Source of the DNA: Myxococcota bacterium
GTDB lineage: Bacteria; Myxococcota_A; UBA796; CAJQPC01
NCBI GenBank assembly: GCA_023150845.1
Contig: JAKLKD010000010.1
Span: 1-61,514 of the forward strand
Length of the DNA: 61,514 bases
Reading direction: 5' to 3'
The translations under genes and the position numbers were made by a program. Below, piece after piece: positions 7,955 to 15,771 of the stretch (the stretch's first letter is position 1; every line of letters starts with the position of its first letter). The notes under the pieces are model-generated. The model saw only the letters and a program-made list of their open reading frames with translations. It did not search any database and was not told the DNA's origin.

Positions 7955-8566
7955 TCAGGGGTTGGCGGGGAGGTCGCGGCTGAGGCGCGCCCGAGCCCGG
8001 GCGAGGTCGCGGCTGATCTGCGCGGGGTGAAGGCCAAACTCCCGGGCGATGTCGCGGCCCGTGCGGCCCTCGATGAACGCGCGCAGCACCTTGGCCGGGC
8101 GATCGGCGTGCTGGCCGAGGTAGGTGTCGATGGCCTGGGTGACGCCGCTCTTGCGGGCGCCGACGCCGCCCATGGCCGCCTCGGGGCCATCGGCGTGCTC
8201 AAGTGACCAGGCCGACATGCAGCGCGAAGCGCCAGGATCTTGGCCGAAGCTCGGCAGCTCACTCGCCCGGCGGCGGGCCCGACGGCGGCGGCGCTTGGCC
8301 TCGGCGCTGCGCGCGGCCCAGGCGGCCTGAACGACGAGGTAGGTGCGCAGGCTGCCGCGCTCCGGGTCCCAGCGCTCCAGAAGCTCCGGGAGCTTGGCCC
8401 AGAACTCTTGCAAGAACTCTTCGACCTCGGAGCTGCAGAACCCGCCCAAGCTGCGCGTCATGCTGCGCCGGACGGCCTCCGCGTGAAGGTGGTAAATCAC
8501 CTCAAAGCTGCGGCTCGTGCGCAGCGTGAGGTAGCTCTTAACCAGCTCGCGGTCGACGGTGGACAT
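7955..8566 (-). CDS. Small sigma-70 family RNA polymerase sigma factor (ECF-like)
   Basis: A 203-residue two-domain sigma factor. Residues about 45-95 (EVEEFLQEFWAKLPELLERW then GSLRTYLVVQAAWAARS) look like region 2, which binds the -10 element and core polymerase. Residues about 160-195 (FIEGRTGRDIAREFGLHPAQ) are a region 4 helix-turn-helix for the -35 element. A very basic linker (KRRRRRARRRA) joins them. Regions 1 and 3 are absent, as in ECF sigma factors, but no anti-sigma gene lies next to it. The ATG follows GGGAGG at seven bases. It lies 122 bases downstream of another sigma gene, behind that gene's terminator, and has its own good promoter. The target regulon cannot be read from this sequence. 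Confidence 0.82.
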   Translation of the reverse strand: MSTVDRELVKSYLTLRTSRSFEVIYHLHAEAVRRSMTRSLGGFCSSEVEEFLQEFWAKLPELLERWDPERGSLRTYLVVQAAWAARSAEAKRRRRRARRRASELPSFGQDPGASRCMSAWSLEHADGPEAAMGGVGARKSGVTQAIDTYLGQHADRPAKVLRAFIEGRTGRDIAREFGLHPAQISRDLARARARLSRDLPANP

Positions 8567-8588
8567 CTGTGCCTCCCTGAACGGGGTG

Positions 8589-8600
8589 TGTACAGACTAT
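8589..8600. repeat. TGTACAGAC(T/G)AT direct repeat, copy 1
   Basis: This 12-base element recurs at 8664 with one mismatch, at opposite ends of the hairpin between the two sigma genes. Its core TGTACA is palindromic, and it overlaps the expected transcription start of the small sigma gene, so it could be an operator. Confidence 0.45.
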
Positions 8601-8624
8601 ACGCAACGTCACCGGAAATAGCAA
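8596..8624 (-). promoter_or_regulatory. Predicted sigma-70 promoter of the small sigma gene
   Basis: On the minus strand TTGCTA (8624-8619) and TATAGT (8601-8596) are separated by 17 bases, a near-consensus housekeeping promoter. The start would fall near 8589, about 22 bases before the ATG. The -35 box abuts the terminator hairpin of the upstream sigma gene. Confidence 0.65.
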
Positions 8625-8657
8625 GCCCCCAATGTACAAACCCGTACATTGGGGGCT
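8624..8657 (-). terminator. Perfect 14-bp hairpin, terminator of the RpoD-family gene
   Basis: Two perfect 14-base arms (AGCCCCCAATGTAC and its complement) flank the six-base loop AAACCC. On the minus strand it stands 32 bases after the stop of the RpoD-family gene and is followed by TTGCTATTT. That is only moderately U-rich, so efficiency is uncertain. The arm ends contain GTAC, echoing the TGTACA repeats on both sides. Confidence 0.7.
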
Positions 8658-8663
8658 AAAGCC

Positions 8664-8675
8664 TGTACAGACGAT
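8664..8675. repeat. TGTACAGAC(T/G)AT direct repeat, copy 2
   Basis: Second copy of the element at 8589, with G in place of T at position 10. It lies between the RpoD-family stop codon and its terminator hairpin. Confidence 0.4.
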
Positions 8676-8688
8676 CGCCTGAAGCCGC

Positions 8689-9750
8689 CTAGGCGACCGG
8701 CGGCGGCGCCTTGAGCAGCCCCGCGAGGTTGAAGTCGCGGATGCCGGAGTGGTCACGGAGGCGGATCAGGGCCTCACGCTCGATCTGCCGCACCCGCTCG
8801 CGGGAGAGGCCCATCTCTTTGCCGACCTCGGACAAGGTGCGGAACTCGCCGTCGTCCAGGCCGTAACGCCGGGTGAGCACGAAGCGCTGGCGATCGGAGA
8901 GCACCGAGGCGAAGGCCGTGTGCATCCGGTTGAGCTCTTGGCCCTGGATGGCGTCGCCGTCGGGCTGGGGCGCGTCCTCATCGCTGAGGAACCGCTCCAA
9001 GGGCCGGGGGCGCGGGCCGTCATCGACGGGCTGCTCCAAGGAGATGGTGTTGCCCTGGCTCAGCAGCAGCTCCGCCCGCTCCTTGTCGATGCCCACCTCG
9101 TCGGCGAGGTCGTTGATGTTGTACTCGATCCCGCCGGCCTCGAAGCGCTTCATCGCCTTGCGGAGGTTGCGGGTCTGCTCGACGGCGCAGCCGGGCAGGC
9201 GCACGGGGCGGCCGGTGTGGTCGATGGCGCGGGTCATCTGGGCGCGCACCCACCAACGGGCGTAGGTGGAGAAGCGGATGCCGCGGTCGGGGTCAAACCG
9301 TTTGGCCGCGCGCAAGAGCCCGATGTAGCCCTCCTGAACGAGGTCCTCCTCGTCCATGAAGGGCCCCGCGAGCTTACGAGCCTCGCCGTGGGCGATGCGG
9401 CGACCGGACATCGCGAGGCGCCAGCGGAGGTTCTCCGCCTCCTGCCACGCCGCCGACGCGGTGCGGGCGCGCTGCTTGAGCTCCGGCTGGAGCTTCGCCT
9501 CACGCACGACGGACATCACCGCCTCCTCAAGGCGGCTCACCGCGCCTGCGCGCGTACGTTCGGCCCGCTCAGGGCGGCGACCGACGATGGCCTGGGCGGC
9601 CGGAACCTCGCGGATCGCCTCTCTGGCAGCCTCCTCTGCCCGACGAATGCGCCGGGCCATGTCCTTCTCTTCTTCAGCCGTGAGCCGCTCGCTGCGGCCA
9701 GAACGCTCTGAAGAGGAAGACATCCCGAAGCTGGCACGGGAAAGGGCCAT
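8689..9750 (-). CDS. RpoD/RpoS-type (group 2/3) sigma-70 factor
   Basis: A 353-residue member of the RpoD superfamily. LTAEEEKDMARRIRRAE (about 23-39) resembles region 1.2, followed by a roughly 60-residue Ala/Arg/Glu-rich spacer. DEEDLVQEGYIGLLRAAKRF and IRFSTYARWWVRAQMTRAI (about 132-177) are regions 2.1-2.4 with the WW of the -10 melting element. A region 3 helix (NINDLADEVGI) follows, and LTRRYGLDDGEFRTLSEVGK with LSRERVRQIEREAL (about 300-335) is region 4.2. Region 1.1 and the large non-conserved insert of primary sigma factors are missing, so it is an alternative sigma rather than the main RpoD. GAGGAG lies seven bases before the ATG. A palindromic GTGTACAC lies just upstream at 9767-9774. 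Confidence 0.93.
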   Translation of the reverse strand: MALSRASFGMSSSSERSGRSERLTAEEEKDMARRIRRAEEAAREAIREVPAAQAIVGRRPERAERTRAGAVSRLEEAVMSVVREAKLQPELKQRARTASAAWQEAENLRWRLAMSGRRIAHGEARKLAGPFMDEEDLVQEGYIGLLRAAKRFDPDRGIRFSTYARWWVRAQMTRAIDHTGRPVRLPGCAVEQTRNLRKAMKRFEAGGIEYNINDLADEVGIDKERAELLLSQGNTISLEQPVDDGPRPRPLERFLSDEDAPQPDGDAIQGQELNRMHTAFASVLSDRQRFVLTRRYGLDDGEFRTLSEVGKEMGLSRERVRQIEREALIRLRDHSGIRDFNLAGLLKAPPPVA

Positions 9751-9910
9751 GGAATCTCCTCAACTTGTGTACACGATGCTTGGTGGGCGCCCGCTGCCCG
9801 GCTGGTGAGAGCTGCGCGCCACGACTGGTGAAGCGCCAGCAGAAAGAGATAGTCTACTGGCATTCGGATGAAGATGAAAGACGTGAACGCGAATCCGCAG
9901 AATTCCGCGT

Positions 9911-10894
9911 TTATCCCAGAGAATGGAGCCCGATCGCCTCGCGAACCCGGCCCAATGTGCTCCTGGCGACGGCGCGAGCACGTCGCGCGCCGTCAATGAG
10001 AATGTCCTCTACCTCGTCGGGCTTCGCCGCGAGGAGCTCATATCGTGCGCGAGGGGCCTCCATCGCACGATCCATCACCTCAAAGAGCGCCTGCTTGGCG
10101 TGGCCGTACCCGAAGCCGGGCTCGACGTAACGCGCCGCCAACGCCGCCTGCTCGTCCGCGGAGGCGAAGAGCTTGTAGAGGGCGAAGACGTTGCAGGTGC
10201 TTGGGTCTTTGGGCTCGTCGAGGCCCTTGGAGTCCGTGACGATCTGCATGATCCGCTTGCGCAGCGCCTTGGGGGGCGCGAACAGCTCGACGGTGTTGCC
10301 GTAAGACTTGGACATCTTTCGACCGTCGAGCCCAGGCACCGTCGCCACCTCCTCACGGATGAGCGGCTCGGGCACACGGAAGATCTCGCGGCCGACGTGG
10401 TGGTTCATCGACAGGGCCATGTCCCTCGCCATCTCGACGTGCTGCTTCTGATCTTTGCCGACCGGCACGAGGTCGCTGTCGTAGAGGAGGATGTCGGCGG
10501 CCATCAACACGGGGTACGCCAGGGTGCCGAGGTTTATCTCACGACCAGCGTCACGAGCGGCCTTCACGGCGTGGGCGCGGTCGAGCACGCCCATGTTGAC
10601 GAAGCAGCCAAGGATCCAGGCCAGCTCGGTGACCTCGGGCACGTCCTCCTGGCGAAAGAGCGCGGCGCGGGCGGGGTCGAGGCCGAAGGCCAACCAGGTC
10701 AGGGCGGCCTCACGCTGGTTCTTACGCACCAGCTCGGCGTCGTGGGTCGTGGTCAGCGCGTGGAAGGACGCGATGAAGTAGAACGGCTCCGTCGAGTCCT
10801 GAAGCTGGATGGCGGGCTCAATCATGCCTTTGAGGTTCCCGACGTGGGGAACACCCGAGGGCTGGATGCCAGTGAGGGCGCGCTTGGGAGGCAT
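9911..10894 (-). CDS. trpS: Tryptophanyl-tRNA synthetase
   Basis: A class I aminoacyl-tRNA synthetase of 327 residues that charges tRNA-Trp. TGIQPSGVPHVGNLKG at 8-23 contains the HIGH-type ATP site in its usual TrpRS form (PSGxxHxGN). GRKMSKSYGN at about 192-201 is the intact KMSKS loop. LMAADILLYDSDLVPVGKDQ (about 129-148) is the tryptophan pocket and dimer segment typical of bacterial TrpRS. Length is normal. It is divergent from the lipoprotein gene at 10994, separated by 99 bases. No tryptophan leader or T-box is visible. Confidence 0.97.
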   Translation of the reverse strand: MPPKRALTGIQPSGVPHVGNLKGMIEPAIQLQDSTEPFYFIASFHALTTTHDAELVRKNQREAALTWLAFGLDPARAALFRQEDVPEVTELAWILGCFVNMGVLDRAHAVKAARDAGREINLGTLAYPVLMAADILLYDSDLVPVGKDQKQHVEMARDMALSMNHHVGREIFRVPEPLIREEVATVPGLDGRKMSKSYGNTVELFAPPKALRKRIMQIVTDSKGLDEPKDPSTCNVFALYKLFASADEQAALAARYVEPGFGYGHAKQALFEVMDRAMEAPRARYELLAAKPDEVEDILIDGARRARAVARSTLGRVREAIGLHSLG

Positions 10895-10993
10895 GGGGGC
10901 TCGAACGACGAGGGGTGTAGAACAGGCTATCTACTCACGCCAGCGCCCGATGCAAGCTATCCTGAGCTGTGTTCACCCCTCTGGAGTCCGCGC

Positions 10994-12358
10994 ATGTCGG
11001 CCATAAACAAGCATCTTCTCAGCGTCACGTCGTTGGTGCTCTTCGCCGCGATCGGCGGATGTAAGGGCGGAGAGAGCGACGACACCCCCACCGACGACAG
11101 CGAGGAGCCGAGCGCGGAGTGCGCTGAAGATCTCGACTGCCCCGGGTGGGAGATCTGTGACGAGGATCTGACCTGCGTCGGTGGGGATCGAAACAACAGC
11201 ATCGCCGAGGCCGAGTCGATCCTCTGGGACGGCGCTGAGGAGGGCTACCTCTCCGCCGACGGGGACCAAGACTTCTTCACCTTCACCGCTGAGGGCGGCG
11301 AGTTCATCCGGGTGACGACGGAGAACATCGGCGGCTCGGAGACCATGGACACCGTCGTCTCCTTGTACAGCCCCTCGGGCAAGCTCCACGCCCAAGAGGA
11401 CAACCACCCCGCCGGGCGCGTGAACACCTACGACACCGTGCTCTTCGCGTACCTGCCCGACGCCGGGGCCTGGACCTTGGTGGTCGAGGACCTCAACGGC
11501 GACTCCGGCTCCAGCTTCATGTACGAGCTCATCGTCTCAGAGTACGGCGCGAGCACCCGGGAGAGCGACGCCTTCGACGACCCCTCGTATGAGCGTGACC
11601 CCCTGGAGGCTGGCTACATCTACGCCGTCGGCTACGTCCTCGAGGAGAGCGGCGACGTGGACTGGATGGAGTTTGACCTCCCCTACGACGACTGCCCGGT
11701 CACCCTCTACGGCCCGCTCTACACCCAGGGCTCCGACGCCGTGCCGCTCATCGAGCTCTACCTGCCCACGGGCGAGCGCCTGCTCTCCAAGGAGGGCCTC
11801 GGCGCCCAGGGCCCCGCCCAATACTTTGAGGTAGACGGCGGCAAGCTGCTCTTGGGCGCCAGCGACGCCTTCGGCGACGGCAGCGCCGACCACTGGGGCT
11901 TCGTGCTCATCCAGGTGAGCGAGCGCGGCTACCCCTATGAGCTGGAGGAGGAGTTCAACAACAGCGACAGCGACGCCAACGAGCTCGACGTCGAGTGGGA
12001 GACCACCGACGCCGGGGAGCGCGGCAGCAGCTACGCCTGGGGTGTGATGGACGAGCTCGGTGACGAGGACTGGTTCGCCGTGGAGGTCGATGACGGCTTC
12101 TACCTCAGCGTCGCCGGGACGGCGGACAGCCTAGGCTCGGTGCTCGACGCGGAGATTGAGGTCACCGACCAGTTCGGTGAGGTGATCGGCGCGGGCACCT
12201 ATGGCGACGACGACTTCCCCGACGTCTACGACCTCGGTCCGCTGGACGCCGGGACCTACTACGTCCGCGTCTACGCCGAGGGCGAAGAGATCGAGGGCCT
12301 CGACGCCTATTACCGCTTCGCCGCGGTGCAGCGCGACTACAAGATCGCCGACGAGTAA
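10994..12358 (+). CDS. Lipoprotein with Cys-rich tag and PPC-type domains
   Basis: A 454-residue predicted outer-membrane lipoprotein. The signal peptide ends with AAIGGC, a plausible lipobox with the lipidated Cys at 23. A short acidic linker is followed by a Cys-rich segment (CAEDLDCPGWEICDEDLTC), a tag common in myxobacterial surface proteins. Three beta-sandwich modules of the pre-peptidase C-terminal (PPC) type follow, recognised by DGDQDFFTFTA, SGDVDWMEFDLP and LGDEDWFAVEVDDG and their closing Gly-x-Tyr-Tyr/Trp strands. The protein is very acidic and no catalytic domain is visible, so it is probably a binding or structural surface protein. GGAG lies upstream of the ATG, and the next gene starts 11 bases after its stop. 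Confidence 0.88.
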   Translation: MSAINKHLLSVTSLVLFAAIGGCKGGESDDTPTDDSEEPSAECAEDLDCPGWEICDEDLTCVGGDRNNSIAEAESILWDGAEEGYLSADGDQDFFTFTAEGGEFIRVTTENIGGSETMDTVVSLYSPSGKLHAQEDNHPAGRVNTYDTVLFAYLPDAGAWTLVVEDLNGDSGSSFMYELIVSEYGASTRESDAFDDPSYERDPLEAGYIYAVGYVLEESGDVDWMEFDLPYDDCPVTLYGPLYTQGSDAVPLIELYLPTGERLLSKEGLGAQGPAQYFEVDGGKLLLGASDAFGDGSADHWGFVLIQVSERGYPYELEEEFNNSDSDANELDVEWETTDAGERGSSYAWGVMDELGDEDWFAVEVDDGFYLSVAGTADSLGSVLDAEIEVTDQFGEVIGAGTYGDDDFPDVYDLGPLDAGTYYVRVYAEGEEIEGLDAYYRFAAVQRDYKIADE

Positions 12359-12369
12359 GCGCCCCACGA

Positions 12370-13722
12370 ATGGCCAAACGCCAAGCCGCCAAGCCCGCTG
12401 ACAAGGCGGGCGCACCTCGTCGTGGGGGCCCAAAGAAGGCCGCCAAGGCCGACAAAGGCGCTCCCCGCGCCGCCAAGAAGGGCGGAGCTGGGGGCGCTGG
12501 GGCCTTGCTGCGCCTGCCCTTCGCGCTCCTCACCGCGGCCTTGGCCGGGGGCGGCGCCGCCTGGTGGATGTCCGGTCGCCCCCAAGGCGCGGCGCTGGAG
12601 GCCCTCGCCCCCTTGATGCTGCGCCAGGGCGTCTCCGCCGCGGCCCTCTTCGGTGTGCTCGGCGCCTTCGCCTTGGGCCGGGGCGCCTTGGGTGGGCTCC
12701 TGGGCTCGGTCCTGGGCCTCGCCGCGGCTGGGCTGGCGCTGCCGCTCTCCTTGGCGCCGGAGAACTGGCCGCTCGTCGCCGTCGGGCTCGGCCTGGGGCT
12801 CTCCCAAGAGGCCCCGGCGCGGGCGGCCTGGGTGCGCCCCTTGGCGGCCTTGCTCGTCCTCGGGGTGACGGCCTTGGCCTTGGGCACGAAGGGCCTCGTC
12901 TGGGCGGGCCTCGCCCTCGCCGGGCTCCTCGGCGCGCTCCTGCCGCTGCCTTGGCCGGGCCTCATTCGTCCCCTGGGCGCGCTCCTCGGCCTCTCCGTCG
13001 TGGCGGGCGCGGCGCTCACGGCGAAGGCGGGCTTCGTCGAGGTCCAGCAGCGCGCCGACCGGGCCGTGCTCGCGGAGTGGCCCGACCTCTTCAACCGCGA
13101 CGAGGCCGCGTGGTCGGAGATCATCCCCGCCCGCTCCAAGACCCGGATCTGGACGGCGGGCCGCCCCATCCGCTACCGCCTGCGCCTCGACGGCCCGGCC
13201 TTCCGGGGCCTGCCGCCGGTGGATCCGGGCCTCACCCTCGCCACACGCAGCCCCGACGCCCGCGACCTCGCGGAGCTGGGCATGGAGGTCAACTGCGAGG
13301 CGCTCTTGCCCAAGGCCGTCGAGGGGGATCGCCGCGCCCGGGCCTTGGCCACGAAGGCGCGCTGCTCGGCTGACCTGGAGAAGCTCGCGGCGTCGGATCC
13401 CGTCATCGACGCCGCCCGGGTGCTGCGGGGTGAGCGGGCGATGGCGCCGGGGCAGATCGCCGGGACGACGGTGGAGCTCCCTCTGGACGAGGCTGGGGCG
13501 ATGCTGCTCGCCGCCGCCGCGCGCCTGGAGGCGCCCAAGGCCGCCGCCCAGGCCCTCGTCGACGGCAGCGACTACGACCGCGCCCTGCTCTTGCCGCTCT
13601 TGGGCAAGGCCGAGCGCCGCGCCGCCCACGGGCTCATCTTGGCCTGGGCCGAGGAGGTGCCCGCCGAGGTCGGCGGGGTCTACCAGCGGGCGCTGATGGC
13701 CTTAGAGGCCGAGGGGCTCTGA
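12370..13722 (+). CDS. Multi-pass membrane protein with Lys/Ala-rich N-terminus, unrecognised
   Basis: Not recognised. The 450-residue product begins with about 40 residues of Lys, Ala, Arg, Gly and Pro (AAKPADKAGAPRRGGPKKAA) resembling a histone-H1-like tail. About seven closely packed Ala/Leu/Gly-rich hydrophobic segments follow (about 48-215). The C-terminal 230 residues are hydrophilic, probably periplasmic or cytoplasmic, with NRDEAAWSEIIPARSK, three cysteines and helical Ala-rich repeats. The basic tail would stay in the cytoplasm by the positive-inside rule. No Shine-Dalgarno site is visible. It starts 11 bases after the lipoprotein stop, so the two are probably co-transcribed. No family is claimed. 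Confidence 0.75.
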   Translation: MAKRQAAKPADKAGAPRRGGPKKAAKADKGAPRAAKKGGAGGAGALLRLPFALLTAALAGGGAAWWMSGRPQGAALEALAPLMLRQGVSAAALFGVLGAFALGRGALGGLLGSVLGLAAAGLALPLSLAPENWPLVAVGLGLGLSQEAPARAAWVRPLAALLVLGVTALALGTKGLVWAGLALAGLLGALLPLPWPGLIRPLGALLGLSVVAGAALTAKAGFVEVQQRADRAVLAEWPDLFNRDEAAWSEIIPARSKTRIWTAGRPIRYRLRLDGPAFRGLPPVDPGLTLATRSPDARDLAELGMEVNCEALLPKAVEGDRRARALATKARCSADLEKLAASDPVIDAARVLRGERAMAPGQIAGTTVELPLDEAGAMLLAAAARLEAPKAAAQALVDGSDYDRALLLPLLGKAERRAAHGLILAWAEEVPAEVGGVYQRALMALEAEGL

Positions 13723-13723
13723 G

Positions 13724-13755
13724 CTAGACCGAGCTGTCTAGACAGGCCAGTCTAG
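13724..13755. other. Overlapping CTAGAC inverted repeats (alternative hairpins)
   Basis: CTAGAC (13724), GTCTAGAC (13736-13743) and GTCTAG (13750) are spaced by six bases each. The central palindrome can pair with either neighbour, giving two mutually exclusive six-base-pair hairpins. It lies between convergent genes, where a bidirectional terminator is expected, but it lacks a U-tract and its stems are not GC-rich. Confidence 0.55.
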
Positions 13756-13760
13756 TGCGC

Positions 13761-14267
13761 TCAGTCCGCCCACTGGGCTGCGTCGGCGACGGCGAGCCAG
13801 AGGTCGTAGAGGTCGATGTGCTCGGCCACGGCGGGCAGGCGCGCCAAGGACTTGGCCTGGGGGACCAAGGTGATGAAGACCTCGGGGGTGGCCCGCACCG
13901 AGGCCGCCGCGCGCCGGGCGAGGCCGCGCACCTTGGCCGGGCGCTTGGACCAGACCGCCGCGCAGAGCAGCTCGTCTACGTCCATGACGGCCTCCTCGAT
14001 GGCCTCGGCGTCGTCGTCGGGGGTCAAGGAGTCTAAGGTCTCGATGAGGTCGTCCTCGTCGATGAGCCCGAAGGCCTCGTCCAAGAGCGCCTTGCCGTCG
14101 GTGTCGCGCCAGCGCTCGGCGTCCTGGAGCGCGGGGTGGCGCGGATCGAGGCGGGCGACGAGCCCGGCGAGGATGGCCCGCTCGATGGCGTCCTCTTCGT
14201 CCATCACAGGATCGGCCATCACCTCGTCGAGCTGCTCGACGAGGACCTCAAGCTCGGTTGCAGACAT
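13761..14267 (-). CDS. Acidic hypothetical protein
   Basis: Not recognised. The product is 168 residues, strongly acidic in its first 110 residues (clusters such as DEEDAIERA, DEDDLIETLDSL and DDDAEAIEEA) and helical throughout. A more basic central segment (SKRPAKVRGLARRAAASVR) precedes a hydrophobic C-terminal helix region. No signal peptide or membrane segment is seen, so it should be cytoplasmic. GGAG stands upstream of the ATG. It is the only gene between the CTAGAC repeats and the permease gene, which lies upstream on the same strand 30 bases away and may share its transcript. Confidence 0.7.
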   Translation of the reverse strand: MSATELEVLVEQLDEVMADPVMDEEDAIERAILAGLVARLDPRHPALQDAERWRDTDGKALLDEAFGLIDEDDLIETLDSLTPDDDAEAIEEAVMDVDELLCAAVWSKRPAKVRGLARRAAASVRATPEVFITLVPQAKSLARLPAVAEHIDLYDLWLAVADAAQWAD

Positions 14268-14297
14268 ACGCGCTCCATGCCCACGGGGGTGGGCGCC

Positions 14298-15731
14298 TTA
14301 TCCCGGCGCGGCGCCGGGCTCAAGCGGCAGGGGCCCGAGGGTCACCCCGGGGTGCAGCGGGTCGGCGACGGTCTCCCCGCGGCGGCGGGCGGCGAGGGCC
14401 GCGAGGATCGCGTCGTGGGCGTTGCGGTCGAGTCGATACCGCCAGACGATGCCCAAGGCGGCCAAGGCGCAGACCGACGGCACCGCCGCGTAGAGCGCCC
14501 GGAGCGTCCAGGAGACGGCCTCGGGCTGGGTGGTGGCGCCGGGGACGTAGCCCGCGAGCTGCATGAGCGGCAGCGCCACGCCGACGCCGAGCGCCGCGGC
14601 GAGCTTCCGGCTCACGTTCCAGAGCCCGACGTAGTGGCCCTCCCGGCGCTCCCCGGTGAGCAGCTCGTCGTAGTCGATGACGTCGGCCTGCATCGACGAG
14701 GGCAGGATCACCGTGCCGCCGAAGCCGATCCCCGAGGCCACGCAGATGAGCCCGAACCACAGGCCGTCGCCAGGGCCGAGGTTGTAGGCCCAGACGAAGG
14801 CGCCGATGTTCACCGCGCAGGCCAAGACGTAGGCCTCCTTCTTGCCGATCTTCCGGCTCAGGGGCGGCCAGGCGGGCATGAGCGCGATGCCGGTCAAGAA
14901 GTAGGCCAACAAGAAGGGTTCGGCCTGGGGCGCCTGCAGCACGACGGCGACGTAGTACAAGAGCAGGGTCGCCGGGAGGTTCGAGCCGATGGCGTTCACG
15001 GTGTATGACGCGAGCAGGGCCGCGAAGGGCGGGTTGGCGCGTAGGGTGCGCAGGGCCTCCGCCGGGCTCAAGAAGCCGCCTTTCCCCTGGGCTTTCCCCC
15101 GCTCGGGCACCCAGAACGCGCAGAGCAGGCACAAGGCGGCGATGAGCACGCCATAGATCGCCGCCAACCAGAAGAACTTCGTGCGCTCCCCGGCGTTGGT
15201 CTCGGGCAGATCGAGGGCCCAGACGAGCAGGCCCGGCACCGCCGAGGCGACCAGGGTGCCCACCAGGAGCGCCCCGTCGCGTAGGCCGAGCACCGCGGTG
15301 CGCTCGTCGAAGTCTTCGCTCAGCTCGTTGCCCAAGGCCTCATAAGGCACGACCACCGCCGTCCAGGCCGCGAAGACGAGGAGCAGCGCCCCGACGAAGC
15401 GCCAAGCCGCCAAGGTCCCCGACGCGAAGGCGCCCTCGGTGGGCGGCACAAAGAGCACCCCGAGGCTCAAGGCCAGCACCAGGCCTCCGAGCGCGATGTA
15501 GGGGCGGCGGCGGCCCCAGCGGGTGCGGGTGCGGTCGGAGAGGTAGCCCGCGAGCGGGTCCGTCACCGCGTCAAAGACCCTCGCCAAGAGCAGGGCCGCC
15601 CCGACGAGGCCGACGTCCACCCCCACCACGTCCGTCGTGAACTTGGGGAGGTGCACGTAGAGCGGGATGCCCAACGCCGCGAGGCCGAGGGCCGGGGCGG
15701 CGTAGACGAGGCGCGTTGACCAGGGGACCAT
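14298..15731 (-). CDS. MFS / GPH-type (MelB-like) cation:sugar symporter homologue
   Basis: A 12-helix inner-membrane permease of 477 residues. The first half has the MelB/GPH pattern, with FDAVTDPLAGYLSDRTRTRWGRRRPYI (about 53-79): the Asp in helix 2 and the basic loop 2-3 motif. The second half, beginning after the hydrophilic loop at about 210, repeats the layout with MPAWPPLSRKIGKKEAYV. GPH proteins import glycosides with Na+ or H+; the substrate here is unknown. The ATG at 15731 is preferred to an upstream in-frame TTG because it leaves a normal N-terminus (MVPWSTRLVYAAPALGL). It follows the RND pump gene by 40 bases on the same strand. Confidence 0.88.
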   Translation of the reverse strand: MVPWSTRLVYAAPALGLAALGIPLYVHLPKFTTDVVGVDVGLVGAALLLARVFDAVTDPLAGYLSDRTRTRWGRRRPYIALGGLVLALSLGVLFVPPTEGAFASGTLAAWRFVGALLLVFAAWTAVVVPYEALGNELSEDFDERTAVLGLRDGALLVGTLVASAVPGLLVWALDLPETNAGERTKFFWLAAIYGVLIAALCLLCAFWVPERGKAQGKGGFLSPAEALRTLRANPPFAALLASYTVNAIGSNLPATLLLYYVAVVLQAPQAEPFLLAYFLTGIALMPAWPPLSRKIGKKEAYVLACAVNIGAFVWAYNLGPGDGLWFGLICVASGIGFGGTVILPSSMQADVIDYDELLTGERREGHYVGLWNVSRKLAAALGVGVALPLMQLAGYVPGATTQPEAVSWTLRALYAAVPSVCALAALGIVWRYRLDRNAHDAILAALAARRRGETVADPLHPGVTLGPLPLEPGAAPG

Positions 15732-15771
15732 GCCGGGAAGTATGCCCAAGCGTGGCCCCCCGTGCGCGCCC

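Noticed and set aside
8589-8675. A LexA/SOS box from the TGTACA repeats
   Set aside because: The repeats lack the spaced CTG(N10)CAG or GAAC(N4)GTTC structure, and no SOS genes are nearby.
9923-10990. The 5' extension of the PPC lipoprotein frame through trpS
   Set aside because: It runs antisense to the conserved TrpRS gene; the lipoprotein begins at 10994 with a signal peptide and ribosome site.
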